From positions 989,501-1,053,500 of the forward strand of contig NZ_JACGXA010000001.1 in the NCBI RefSeq assembly GCF_014138045.1: 64,000 nt of DNA, in the 5' to 3' direction. The notes under the pieces were generated by a model. The model had not been told where the DNA came from. It searched no databases and worked only from the letters and a program-made list of their open reading frames with translations. This document shows, in pieces, positions 32,697 to 42,700 of the stretch; positions within the stretch are counted from its first letter, which is position 1, and every line of letters starts with the position of its first letter. The translations under genes and the position numbers were made by a program. This stretch comes from Nocardioides ginsengisegetis. GTDB taxonomy: Bacteria; Actinomycetota; Actinomycetes; Propionibacteriales; Nocardioidaceae.

Positions 32697-34025
32697 ATGC
32701 GACGACTGAAGCCGAGACTCACCGTGATCGGCACCGGCTACCTCGGTGCCACCCACGCGATCTGCATGGCCGTGCTGGGCTACGACGTGCTCGCCGTGGA
32801 CTGCGACCGGGCCAAGGTGGACGCGCTCGCCGCGGGCACCGTGCCCTTCCACGAGCCGGGCCTGCCCGAGATGCTGCGCAAGGCGCTGGACTCCGGACGC
32901 CTCCGCTTCACCACCGACCTCGCCGAGGCCGGTGCCTTCGGCGACGTCCACTTCGTCTGCACCGGCACCCCGCAGGTCGCCGGCTCCATGGCCGCCGACC
33001 TCTCCCAGGTCGAGGGCGTCGTCCGCGGCCTCGCCCCGCACCTCACCCGGCCCTGCCTGGTGGTCGGGAAGTCCACGGTCCCCGTGGGCACGGCCGCCCG
33101 GCTCGCCGAGCTGCTCGCCGGGCTCGCCCCGGTCGGCGCGGCGGCCGAGCTGGCGTGGAACCCGGAGTTCCTCCGCGAGGGCCACGCCATCGAGGACACC
33201 CTGCAGCCCTCCCGCCTCGTCTTCGGCGTCGCCTCCGAGACCGCCCGCGAGTGGCTCGAGGCGGCGTTCCGGCCGCTGCTGACCGCCGGCGTGCCGTGCG
33301 TGGTCACCGACCTCGCCACCGCCGAGCTGGTCAAGGTCGCGGCCAACTCCTTCCTCGCCACCAAGATCTCCTTCATCAACGCGATGGCCGAGATCTGCGA
33401 GTCGACCGGCGCCGACGTGCACGAGCTCTCGACCGCACTCGCGTACGACGACCGTATCGGTGGGCGCTTCCTCAAGCCCGGGCTGGGCTTCGGGGGCGGC
33501 TGCCTGCCCAAGGACATCCGCGCCTTCATCCACCGGGCCGAGGAGCTCGGCACGGGGGAGAGCGTGTCGTTCCTGCGCGAGGTCGACGCCATCAACCAGC
33601 GCCGCCGCTCGCGCACCGTCGACCTGGTCCGCGAGCAGGCCGGCGGTGACCTGGCCGGCGTACGCGTGTGCGTGCTGGGCGCCGCCTTCAAGCCGCACTC
33701 CGACGACGTCCGCGACGCCCCCGCCCTCGACGTGGCCCGCCGGCTGCACGAGGAGGGCGCGAGCGTGGTCGTGCACGACCCGCAGGCCATGGACAACGCC
33801 CGGCGCACGCACCCGGAGCTGGAGTTCGCCGACGGCGCGCTCGAGGCCGCCGCGGGCGCCGCGGTCGTCGCGCTGCTGACCGAGTGGGACCAATTCCGCG
33901 GGCTGGACCCGGTCCGGCTGGGCGAGGTCGTGGCCGGCCGGTCGGTCGTCGACGCCCGCAACGCCCTCGACGGCGCGACCTGGCGGGCAGCGGGCTGGAC
34001 CTACCGCGCGCTCGGGGTGGCGTGA
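32697..34025 (+). CDS. UDP-glucose 6-dehydrogenase
   Basis: A 442-aa enzyme oxidising UDP-glucose to UDP-glucuronate with two NAD+. The NAD-binding start is LTVIGTGYLGATHAICMAV. STVPVGTA and WNPEFLREGHAI form the substrate pocket. KVAANSFLATKISFINAMAE carries the catalytic Lys/Asn, and GFGGGCLPKD contains the nucleophilic Cys. A C-terminal UDP-binding Rossmann domain starts GVRVCVLGAAFKPHSDDVRD. The product is a precursor for glucuronic-acid-containing envelope polymers, which fits the adjacent glycosyltransferases. ATG 32697 has no strong Shine-Dalgarno. Confidence 0.93.
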   Translation: MRRLKPRLTVIGTGYLGATHAICMAVLGYDVLAVDCDRAKVDALAAGTVPFHEPGLPEMLRKALDSGRLRFTTDLAEAGAFGDVHFVCTGTPQVAGSMAADLSQVEGVVRGLAPHLTRPCLVVGKSTVPVGTAARLAELLAGLAPVGAAAELAWNPEFLREGHAIEDTLQPSRLVFGVASETAREWLEAAFRPLLTAGVPCVVTDLATAELVKVAANSFLATKISFINAMAEICESTGADVHELSTALAYDDRIGGRFLKPGLGFGGGCLPKDIRAFIHRAEELGTGESVSFLREVDAINQRRRSRTVDLVREQAGGDLAGVRVCVLGAAFKPHSDDVRDAPALDVARRLHEEGASVVVHDPQAMDNARRTHPELEFADGALEAAAGAAVVALLTEWDQFRGLDPVRLGEVVAGRSVVDARNALDGATWRAAGWTYRALGVA

Positions 34026-34097
34026 CTCAGGCCTGAGCCGCACGTCACACCCGAGGTCGCGCGCGCCTCCGGCGCGTGGGGGAGCGACCCTGCTAGA

Positions 34098-34111
34098 CAG
34101 GTCTAGACCTG
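34098..34111. repeat. Perfect 14-bp palindrome, possible operator
   Basis: CAGGTCTAGACCTG is self-complementary and lies 33 nt before the ATG of the 55-aa membrane-protein gene. A repeated word ATCTCGGAC occurs twice between it and the start. It may be a repressor site for the small-protein/PH-domain unit. Inferred. Confidence 0.45.
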
Positions 34112-34143
34112 CGCCTTCCCCATCTCGGACGGAGATCTCGGAC

Positions 34144-34311
34144 ATGAACACCAAGAAGGTCCTGCTGACCCTGCTGGTGGTGTTCCTGGGCTTCTGGATG
34201 TTCCACGACCCGCACGGCTTCGCCGTCGCGGCGAAGTCGCTGGGCTCCGGTTCCTGGGATGCCCTGACGCAGCTCTTCACGGGCCTGATCCGCTTCTTCG
34301 ACCAGCTCTAG
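34144..34311 (+). CDS. 55-aa single-helix membrane protein
   Basis: The ORF opens MNTKKVLLTLLVVFLGFWMF, so a basic N-terminus leads straight into a transmembrane helix. A short amphipathic tail with HDPHGFAV and FTGLIRFFDQL follows. GGAG lies 9 nt before the ATG. Such tiny proteins are conserved beside PH-domain membrane proteins in actinobacteria as far as I recall, but the function is unknown. It is followed after 26 nt by the PH-domain gene, and both are probably on one transcript. Confidence 0.72.
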   Translation: MNTKKVLLTLLVVFLGFWMFHDPHGFAVAAKSLGSGSWDALTQLFTGLIRFFDQL

Positions 34312-34337
34312 CGCATGAGCGGGATCGGGGGCGGGGG

Positions 34338-34859
34338 ATGGGCCTGATCGCCTCGATGAGCGACCCCAACATCGCCAAGCACCTGCTGCGCGACGAGGGC
34401 GAGGTCATCGTCGACGAGGTCAAGCACCACTGGGTGGCCTACGTGCGGCCGGTCCTGGAGGCAGTCATCGCGCTCGCGCTGCTGGCGATCACGCCGTTCA
34501 TCGCGATGGGCATCGCGTGGGTGCCGATCGTGCTGGCCGGGCTGGTGCTGCTGCACGCGGCCTGGGCCGGGCTGGGCGAGCACCGCGACCGGTTCGTGGT
34601 CACCAACATGCGCGTCTTCCGGGTCCACGGCGTGCTGTCGCAGAACCTCGCGACCATGCCGCTGAGCCGGATCCTCGACATCACCGTCGTCAAGCCGCTG
34701 CACGGCCGGATCCTCGGCTTCGGGCACTTCTGCTTCGAGTCCGCAGCGCAGGAGCAGGGGCTGCGCGACATCCGCTACGTGGGCAAGCCCGACCAGCGGG
34801 ACCTCGCCATCCAGCGGGTCGTGCAGCGTTCGGGTCTCCGCGGCCCGCGCGTGAACTAG
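34338..34859 (+). CDS. PH-domain (bPH2) membrane protein
   Basis: A 173-aa protein with two adjacent transmembrane helices at about residues 38-75 (PVLEAVIALALLAITPFIAM, then a second). A bacterial PH domain follows (RDRFVVTNMRVFRVHGVLSQ, PLSRILDITVVKPLHGRIL, FGHFCFESAAQEQGLRDIRY). This YdbT/bPH2 arrangement is usual in Gram-positives. Some members are linked to envelope stress or small-molecule resistance, but most are uncharacterised. ATG 34338 follows a purine-rich GGGGCGGGGG. Confidence 0.85.
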   Translation: MGLIASMSDPNIAKHLLRDEGEVIVDEVKHHWVAYVRPVLEAVIALALLAITPFIAMGIAWVPIVLAGLVLLHAAWAGLGEHRDRFVVTNMRVFRVHGVLSQNLATMPLSRILDITVVKPLHGRILGFGHFCFESAAQEQGLRDIRYVGKPDQRDLAIQRVVQRSGLRGPRVN

Positions 34860-34862
34860 ATT
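34857..34862 (+). promoter_or_regulatory. -10 box for the MarR gene
   Basis: TAGATT lies 8 nt before ATG 34871. Its first three bases are the stop codon of the PH-domain gene, so gene boundary and promoter share bases. Confidence 0.5.
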
Positions 34863-34870
34863 CCCCCTCG

Positions 34871-35359
34871 ATGTCGCTTCCCTTCGATCCCATCGACGAG
34901 GCCGCGCGCCAGTGGGGCAACCACTGGGACGGCGTGCCCGCGATGCACGCCGTCACCTCCCTGATGCGGGTCCAGCAGCTCGTCATCGGCCGGCTCGACG
35001 CGCTGCTCAGGCCGCACGGCCTCACCTTCGCCCGCTACGAGGCGCTGGTGCTGCTCGTCTTCTCCTCGCGGGGCTCGCTGCCGCTGGGCAAGATGGGCGA
35101 GCGCCTGCAGGTGCACCCCACCTCGGTCACCTCGATCGTGCGCCGGCTCGAGTCGGCAGGCCTGGTGACCCGGCGGCCGCACCCCGAGGACGGCCGGGCC
35201 GTGCTCGCCGAGATCACCGAGGCCGGGCGCGCCGTCGTCGAGGCCGCCACCAAGGACCTCATCGGGGCCGACTTCGCCCTCGGGGCGCTCTCCGACGACC
35301 AGCTGGCCACGCTCTCGGAGCTGCTCACCCCCGTGCGCCACGCCGCCGGAGACTTCTAG
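34871..35359 (+). CDS. MarR-family transcriptional regulator
   Basis: A 162-aa winged-helix regulator. The N-terminal dimerisation helix includes HAVTSLMRVQQLVIGRLDAL. The recognition region is KMGERLQVHPTSVTSIVRRL, and the wing contains RRPHPEDGRAVLAEITEAG with the family Asp-Gly-Arg. The ligand and target are unknown. The neighbours downstream (the YjbR-type and CnoX-like genes) read the same way but have their own start signals. A leaderless start is inferred from TAGATT-8 nt. Confidence 0.92.
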   Translation: MSLPFDPIDEAARQWGNHWDGVPAMHAVTSLMRVQQLVIGRLDALLRPHGLTFARYEALVLLVFSSRGSLPLGKMGERLQVHPTSVTSIVRRLESAGLVTRRPHPEDGRAVLAEITEAGRAVVEAATKDLIGADFALGALSDDQLATLSELLTPVRHAAGDF

Positions 35360-35369
35360 GCCGATCGCC

Positions 35370-35918
35370 GTGGTCAGCTCCGACGACGTACGCCGCGTGG
35401 GTCTGGCCCTGCCCCGCACCCACAAGCGGATGGTGCGGGGGCGGTGGAAGCTCCGGGTCGGGCAGATCGTCTACGTCGCGTTCTCGCGCGACGAGCAGTC
35501 GATGGGCTTCGGCTTCCCCCGGGCCGAGCGCGACGGGCTGGTCGACTCCGACCCCGAGACGTTCTTCCTGCCGCCGACCGCCGACCTGCGCTACCAGTGG
35601 GTGTGCGCCCACCTGGTGCGGCTCGAGCAGGACGAGATGCGAGAGCTGGTCACCGACGCCTGGCGGATGTGCGTGCCGAAGATGCTGCACGAGCTGCCCG
35701 AGCAGCCCGCACCGGCGGCAGCGTTGTGGGCCGCGATCGAGCGGCAGGAGTGGGGCGAGGTGCGCCCCCTGCTGCACCCCTCCCTGCACTGGACCGACCG
35801 GACCGTGTCGCTGCGGGGCCGGTCGGCCGTGCTGGCCCACCTGCAGGGCCACCCGACGCCCCGGCCACCCCGCGAGGTCGAGGTGCGTGACGGGCAGGTG
35901 TACCGCTGGGTGCGGTGA
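35370..35918 (+). CDS. MmcQ/YjbR-family protein with extra C-terminal domain
   Basis: A 182-aa protein. Residues 1-105 are a MmcQ/YjbR fold (DDVRRVGLALPRTHKRMVRG, then VTDAWRMCVPKML), a DNA-binding-like small domain of unknown role. Residues 112-182 look like a shortened SnoaL/NTF2-type barrel (AIERQEWGEVRPLLHPSLHW, RGRSAVLAHL, ending REVEVRDGQVYRWVR). This fusion is unusual for a family that is normally about 120 aa. It starts with GTG 10 nt after the MarR stop, so co-transcription is likely. Confidence 0.75.
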   Translation: MVSSDDVRRVGLALPRTHKRMVRGRWKLRVGQIVYVAFSRDEQSMGFGFPRAERDGLVDSDPETFFLPPTADLRYQWVCAHLVRLEQDEMRELVTDAWRMCVPKMLHELPEQPAPAAALWAAIERQEWGEVRPLLHPSLHWTDRTVSLRGRSAVLAHLQGHPTPRPPREVEVRDGQVYRWVR

Positions 35919-35931
35919 CCCGGCCGCTCCC

Positions 35932-35937
35932 TAGGAT
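35932..35937 (+). promoter_or_regulatory. -10 box for the CnoX-like gene
   Basis: TAGGAT lies 6 nt before ATG 35944. No ribosome-binding site is seen. Confidence 0.55.
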
Positions 35938-35943
35938 TGCCCC

Positions 35944-36891
35944 ATGACGCAGCAGCCGTTCTCCCGTCCCGGTGCGATCGACCTCTCCGCCCTCAAGCGC
36001 CACGCGCAGCCGACGCCGTCGCCGGCCGCCTCGGGGGCGGCCGCAGGTGGCGCCGCGGGATCGGCGTACTCCATCACGATGACGGAGGAGAACTTCCAGT
36101 CGACCATCGAGGCCTCGATGCAGGCGCCGGTGCTGCTGGTGTTCTACTCGCGGACCCGGATGCCCGAGAGCGGCGACCTCGCCGACGACGTGGAGACGCT
36201 GGCCGGCGAGTTCGAGGGGCGCTTCCTGGCGGGTCTCGTCGACATCGACGCCGTGCCGCAGATCGCCCAGGCCATGCAGATCCCCTCGATCCCGCTCGTC
36301 GTCGTGGTCATCGACGGCCGCCCGATGCCGCTGCTCCAGGACGTCGTCCCGATCGACGAGCTGCGCACCGCGCTCACGCAGGTGCTGCAGCAGCTGACCA
36401 CGCAGGGCATCACCGGCCGCCACCAGCCACGCACCGCCACCGCGCCCGTCGAGGGCGAGGAGGGCGACGAGGAGCAGGTCGACCCGCGCTACGCGGCCGC
36501 CCAGGACGCGCTCGGCGAGGGCAACATCGACCTGGCCGTCGCGGAGTACCAGAAGCTCGTCGACGCCAACCCCGCCGACCCCGAGGCGGTCGCCGGGCTG
36601 GCGATGGCCAAGGTCCTGCAGCGCACACAGGGAGTCGACCTTGCCGCCGCCCGCGAGGCCGCGGCCGCCAACCCCGACGACGTCGACGCGCAGACGATGG
36701 TCGCCGACCTCGACATGCTCGGCGGCCACGTCGAGGACGCGTTCAACCGCCTCGTCGAGCTGGTCCGCCGGTCGGCGGGCGACGAGCGCAACGCGGCGCG
36801 GGAGCACCTGATCGGCCTGTTCGGTGCGGTCGGCAACGACGACCCGCGCGTGCTGCGGGGCCGTCAGAACCTCGCGTCGGCGCTCTTCTGA
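35944..36891 (+). CDS. Thioredoxin-TPR protein, CnoX/YbbN-like
   Basis: A 315-aa protein. After a disordered leader of about 40 residues comes a thioredoxin fold (YSITMTEENFQSTIEASMQA, VDIDAVPQIAQAM, the cis-Pro loop IPSIPLVVVV). The redox motif is replaced by SRTRMPES, so no CxxC exists. After an acidic linker (EEGDEEQVDP), TPR-like helices follow (AQDALGEGNIDLAVAEYQ). This is the architecture of the CnoX/YbbN chaperone-holdase that protects proteins during bleach or heat stress. The missing Cys exclude a classical thioredoxin. Confidence 0.86.
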   Translation: MTQQPFSRPGAIDLSALKRHAQPTPSPAASGAAAGGAAGSAYSITMTEENFQSTIEASMQAPVLLVFYSRTRMPESGDLADDVETLAGEFEGRFLAGLVDIDAVPQIAQAMQIPSIPLVVVVIDGRPMPLLQDVVPIDELRTALTQVLQQLTTQGITGRHQPRTATAPVEGEEGDEEQVDPRYAAAQDALGEGNIDLAVAEYQKLVDANPADPEAVAGLAMAKVLQRTQGVDLAAAREAAAANPDDVDAQTMVADLDMLGGHVEDAFNRLVELVRRSAGDERNAAREHLIGLFGAVGNDDPRVLRGRQNLASALF

Positions 36892-36900
36892 CGCGAGGCC

Positions 36901-37899
36901 TCAGGGGCGGACGGCCCGCACGCGCTGGATGCCGGGAGCAGGCACGACGCCCACGTCGGTGAACCCTGCCGCCTCGAACTCCGCGACGAGCTCCTCACCG
37001 GTCCGCACCGGCACGCCCCAGGACGCCAGCAGGATCCCGAAGGTGGCGGCGTAGCGCGCCTCCACCCCGCGGGGTTCTGCGGCGATCGCGTCGGCGTCCC
37101 CGAAGACCGGCGCGACGGCCACCCCACCGGGTCGGAGGGCCCGGTGCAGCGCGGCGAGCGCGCCGGCGCGAGCGGGCGCGGGGAAGAAGAACTGGCTCCA
37201 CTGGGCGCGGTCGAAGGACGCCGGGCGGTCGAAGTCGGCGGCATCGCCGACCACCACCTCGAACCGGTCCGCGACGCCGAGCTCCTCGGCGCGACGCCGT
37301 GCCTCGGCGGCCAGGGCGGGGTCGAGCTCGACGCCGACGGCCGTCATCCCGGGGACGGCCCGGAGCATCGTCAGGATCCGGCCGGCCACGCCGCAGCCGA
37401 GCTCGAGTGCGGTCCCGCCGGCGCGCAGCACCTCCTGGTCGGGGTCGGCGAGCGACATCGACCGGAAGCCCTCGACCAGCCCGTCGTTGTAGGGGTTGGG
37501 GGAGACCGCCCGGGCCAGCACGAGGCGGTCCTCCAGCGGCATCGTCCAGTAGTCCTCCCCGGCGCCGACGGCGCGCAGGGCCCTGGCCTCGACCTGCGCG
37601 CTGAGGATCGTGTCGCCCAAGGTGGCGAACGCCGTGCTGGCGAGCAGCTCGCGCCACACGGCCGTCAGCGTGAACGTGCCGTCGCCGTCCTGCACGACGT
37701 CGTGGAGGAGCAACGACCGGCACAGCGCGGTCACGGTCGGCTCGGGCAGCCCGGTCGCCCTGGCGAGCGTCGGGACGTCGTGCGGATCCACCAGCCGCGC
37801 CAGGAGGCCGGACTCCTCCGCGCCCGCGACCACGGCCAGGAAGCCGTTGGCCGAGAGCACCGGCGCCAGGGCGGCGTCGTACGCCTCGAACCAGTCCAT
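36901..37899 (-). CDS. SAM-dependent methyltransferase
   Basis: A 332-aa protein with an N-terminal winged-helix-like dimerisation part (residues 1-110; PTLARATGLPEPTVTALCRS) and a class I methyltransferase fold. Motif I is LELGCGVAGRIL, the acidic ribose-binding residue is in VGVELD, and VVGDAADFDRP and LRPGGVAVAPVF follow. This layout resembles plant-type O-methyltransferases and other small-molecule enzymes; the substrate is unknown. ATG 37899 lies 8 nt after the PPDK stop, so the two are probably co-transcribed. It converges with the CnoX-like gene with a 9-nt gap. Confidence 0.85.
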   Translation of the reverse strand: MDWFEAYDAALAPVLSANGFLAVVAGAEESGLLARLVDPHDVPTLARATGLPEPTVTALCRSLLLHDVVQDGDGTFTLTAVWRELLASTAFATLGDTILSAQVEARALRAVGAGEDYWTMPLEDRLVLARAVSPNPYNDGLVEGFRSMSLADPDQEVLRAGGTALELGCGVAGRILTMLRAVPGMTAVGVELDPALAAEARRRAEELGVADRFEVVVGDAADFDRPASFDRAQWSQFFFPAPARAGALAALHRALRPGGVAVAPVFGDADAIAAEPRGVEARYAATFGILLASWGVPVRTGEELVAEFEAAGFTDVGVVPAPGIQRVRAVRP

Positions 37900-37907
37900 G
37901 CCCGAGG

Positions 37908-40568
<2,661 letters not shown>

Positions 40569-40609
40569 GCCTCGCATCATGCTCTGCGGCGAGCCGACGC
40601 GCGAGGGTT

Positions 40610-41365
40610 TCAGGAGCGGCCGGACTCCGTGTAGCCCGGGGGGCCGGAGAGGCCGGCCAGTGCCGCCTCGACCCGACGGGCGGTGAAGTCGGCGGCCCGC
40701 TCGCGGACCTCGTCGAGGGTGCAGAAGCGGGCCGAGCGGATCTCGCGGGCCTGCTTGACGATGGACTCCTCGATCTCCGCGTCGTGGACGCCGCCGTCGA
40801 AGACCAGGCAGAGCGCGTCGTCCCAGCCACCCCAGGGCGGCAGCCAGTCGGTGACCAGGAGCGGGCCGGCGGGCAGCTCGAGGCCGAGCTCCTCCTCGAC
40901 CTCGCGGACGACGGCGAGCTGCGGGGACTCACCGACCTCGACGACGCCGCCGGGCAGGTCCCAGTCCTGCTTGTAGGTCAGCTGGCACAGCAGGACCCGG
41001 GCGTCGTGGTCGCGGATGAGCATCTGGCTGATCGCCCGCTTGCGGGGCAGGAACGAGTTGAGCAGGGCCCGGAAGCCCTCCGGCTCATGGACGGGCACGT
41101 CGCTGACGATCCGGGCGTAGACGATCCGGTCGACCGGCTCGCCCCCGACGACCACCCCGCGCATCACGCCCTCGCGTCGCATCCCCGACCAGGTCGCGAC
41201 CCGCTGGGCCTCCTCGTCGGCGGGGTCGACCAGCGCCTCGACCCGGTGGTGGGTCACCAGCGCCGTCGCCACCTCGTGCCGGACGACGTCGACGGGCAGC
41301 CCGGGCTCCCAGCTGATCCGGGCGATGCCGTCCGCGACGGTGCTCACGGTGGGCTGCTCGGTCAC
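40610..41365 (-). CDS. NUDIX hydrolase
   Basis: A 251-aa protein. The N-terminal 105 residues form a GNAT-like or family-specific part (ALVTHHRVEALVDPADEEAQ, then VMRGVVVGGEPVDRIVYARI) that resembles the tail of an acetyltransferase. The C-terminal NUDIX domain has the box GGVVEVGESPQLAVVREVEE followed by ELGLEL, with all catalytic Glu present. Such enzymes hydrolyse nucleoside diphosphates linked to other groups. GTG at 41365 lies 7 nt after TAGGGT. It ends 41 nt before the PPDK start. The extra N-terminal domain is odd for a NUDIX protein. Confidence 0.85.
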   Translation of the reverse strand: MTEQPTVSTVADGIARISWEPGLPVDVVRHEVATALVTHHRVEALVDPADEEAQRVATWSGMRREGVMRGVVVGGEPVDRIVYARIVSDVPVHEPEGFRALLNSFLPRKRAISQMLIRDHDARVLLCQLTYKQDWDLPGGVVEVGESPQLAVVREVEEELGLELPAGPLLVTDWLPPWGGWDDALCLVFDGGVHDAEIEESIVKQAREIRSARFCTLDEVRERAADFTARRVEAALAGLSGPPGYTESGRS

Positions 41366-41372
41366 GGGGCCA

Positions 41373-41378
41373 ACCCTA
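41373..41378 (-). promoter_or_regulatory. -10 box for the NUDIX gene
   Basis: TAGGGT on the minus strand is 7 nt before GTG 41365. The first double-hairpin element begins about 45 nt further upstream and could influence this promoter. Confidence 0.5.
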
Positions 41379-41424
41379 GCCGTGGGTGCCGTGGCCGGTG
41401 CTGCGGGCTGGCTGCTGCGCGCAG

Positions 41425-41510
41425 CTTCACCATGAGAAGTGGGTGAGTCTGCACTTCTCATGTTGAATTCACCGTGAGAAGTGCCGCTTCGCCACCTTCA
41501 CATGATGAAG
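41425..41510. repeat. Double-hairpin element, copy 1
   Basis: Four 16-nt arms alternate in orientation: 41426-41441 (forward, TTCACCATGAGAAGTG), 41452-41467 (reverse), 41468-41483 (forward) and 41494-41509 (reverse, 12/16). Arms 1+2 and 3+4 form hairpins with 10-nt loops. The middle pair also forms a loop-free palindrome centred on TGAATTCA. About 86% identical to copy 2, in the same orientation, on the other side of the AbiEi-like gene. Confidence 0.85.
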
Positions 41511-41526
41511 CGGCGTCGGCTGGGCC

Positions 41527-42468
41527 TCACCCGGCTGTCCGGAGGGCACGCTGGAGCCGGGCCTGCAGCACGCGGGGCCGGTCGTAGTCGGACCAGATGA
41601 TCCGGATCATCGACCACCCGGTCGCCTCGCGGAGGGCGTCCTCGCGCCGCTTCTCGGCGAACACCACGTCACCCGGTGTCTGTCCGGGGCGGAGCAGACG
41701 ACCCAACTTCACGAATCCGTCGAACTCGCCGAGCTGACGGCGCTCGGGCCAGGCCCAGTCGCAGGTGCCGAGCAGGGTGCCGTCCGTGTCCCGAACCTCG
41801 TACTGGCACACCGGAGCAGGAACCCCGTGCCGGAAGAAGAAGGAGATGCCTCGGGACTCGCCGATGCTCTGGTGGAGCGGGCTCGCCAACCGCACCGGCA
41901 CGTGGAGGTGCTGGGTGAAGGGCCAGGCCTCCATGGACATGAACTGGGCCATGAGGTCCTCCTGCGTGAGCCCGGTCGCGCGCAGCAGGGCATCGAAGTG
42001 CGCGAGCGCAACCTCACCGGTGCTGCGGCCCACGGCCTCGATGGCGGCCCGCGCCGGCCGCATCACGCGACGTCCGTCGACCTCGACGACATCCTCGTCG
42101 CTGACCGAGCCGACATGGTGCACGACGTCGCCCTCGATGCGGCCCGCCCCTCCGTCGAGCCGAGTCACGTGCACCCGTTGGAGCGGGATACCCCAGATGT
42201 CGAGACCGTGCACGACCGAGGCCGACACGTGGCTGAGGACGACCGCGTCACCCAGGGAGTGCTGGGCTGCGGCGGACCGAACCCGGTGTCGCGCCACGTC
42301 GTCCATCGCCGACCACAGCACGCTGAACGTGTAGTAGCCGCGCCGGATCCGGTGCCACACGCCGCACCGGGCCGCCTCCGCCATCGCCTTCTCGCTGTAG
42401 CCGCAGTCGCGCGCGTCCGACCGCGTGAAGAATCCTCGTGCCGTGACCAGGGTGTCGAGCATGTCCAT
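41527..42468 (-). CDS. AbiEi-type winged-helix protein with nuclease-like C-terminus
   Basis: A 313-aa protein. Residues 1-50 match the AbiEi antitoxin winged helix (LVTARGFFTRSDARDCGYSE, IRRGYYT). Residues 80-170 are the usual middle domain (AVVLSHVSASVVHGLDIWG). The C-terminal 100 residues look like a Vsr/DUF559-type PD-(D/E)xK fold: CDWAWPERRQLGEFDGFVKLG, then EKRREDALREATGW with the aromatic end IRIIWSDY. In classic AbiE systems an AbiEii nucleotidyltransferase toxin follows; none is present here, since the neighbours are glgB and a NUDIX gene. It is flanked on both sides by the 86-bp double-hairpin element, so it may be a mobile or self-regulated orphan cassette. Confidence 0.78.
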   Translation of the reverse strand: MDMLDTLVTARGFFTRSDARDCGYSEKAMAEAARCGVWHRIRRGYYTFSVLWSAMDDVARHRVRSAAAQHSLGDAVVLSHVSASVVHGLDIWGIPLQRVHVTRLDGGAGRIEGDVVHHVGSVSDEDVVEVDGRRVMRPARAAIEAVGRSTGEVALAHFDALLRATGLTQEDLMAQFMSMEAWPFTQHLHVPVRLASPLHQSIGESRGISFFFRHGVPAPVCQYEVRDTDGTLLGTCDWAWPERRQLGEFDGFVKLGRLLRPGQTPGDVVFAEKRREDALREATGWSMIRIIWSDYDRPRVLQARLQRALRTAG

Positions 42469-42593
42469 GCCCCGAGTGCCTCACGACCGGCGCCGGACAG
42501 ACAGGTGCCCTTCGTCGACCTGGGGAGGGGCCGGTCATGAGCCTGCGGTGTGGACGACTGCCGGCTGCGTTGCTCTCGCCGGAGGGCACGCCG

Positions 42594-42679
42594 CTTCACC
42601 ATGAGAAGTGGATGAGTCTGCACTTCACACGGTGAATTCACCATGAGAAGTGACGCTGCGACCACTTCTCATGGTGAAG
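42594..42679. repeat. Double-hairpin element, copy 2
   Basis: Arms at 42595-42610, 42621-42636, 42637-42652 and 42663-42678 alternate in orientation. The second hairpin has a perfect 16-bp stem. The loops GATGAGTCTG and ACGCTGCGAC match copy 1 at 9/10 and 7/10 positions. It lies between the start of the AbiEi-like gene and the stop of glgB. The rest of the gap 42469-42593 shows no gene. Confidence 0.87.
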
Positions 42680-42700
42680 CTGCCGGCGGCGGTGCCAGCC

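Noticed and set aside
41425..42679. CRISPR-like array from repeated TTCACCATGAGAAGTG words
   Set aside because: The words alternate in orientation with fixed 0- or 10-nt gaps and form hairpins. There are no unique spacers of 30-40 nt and no cas genes.
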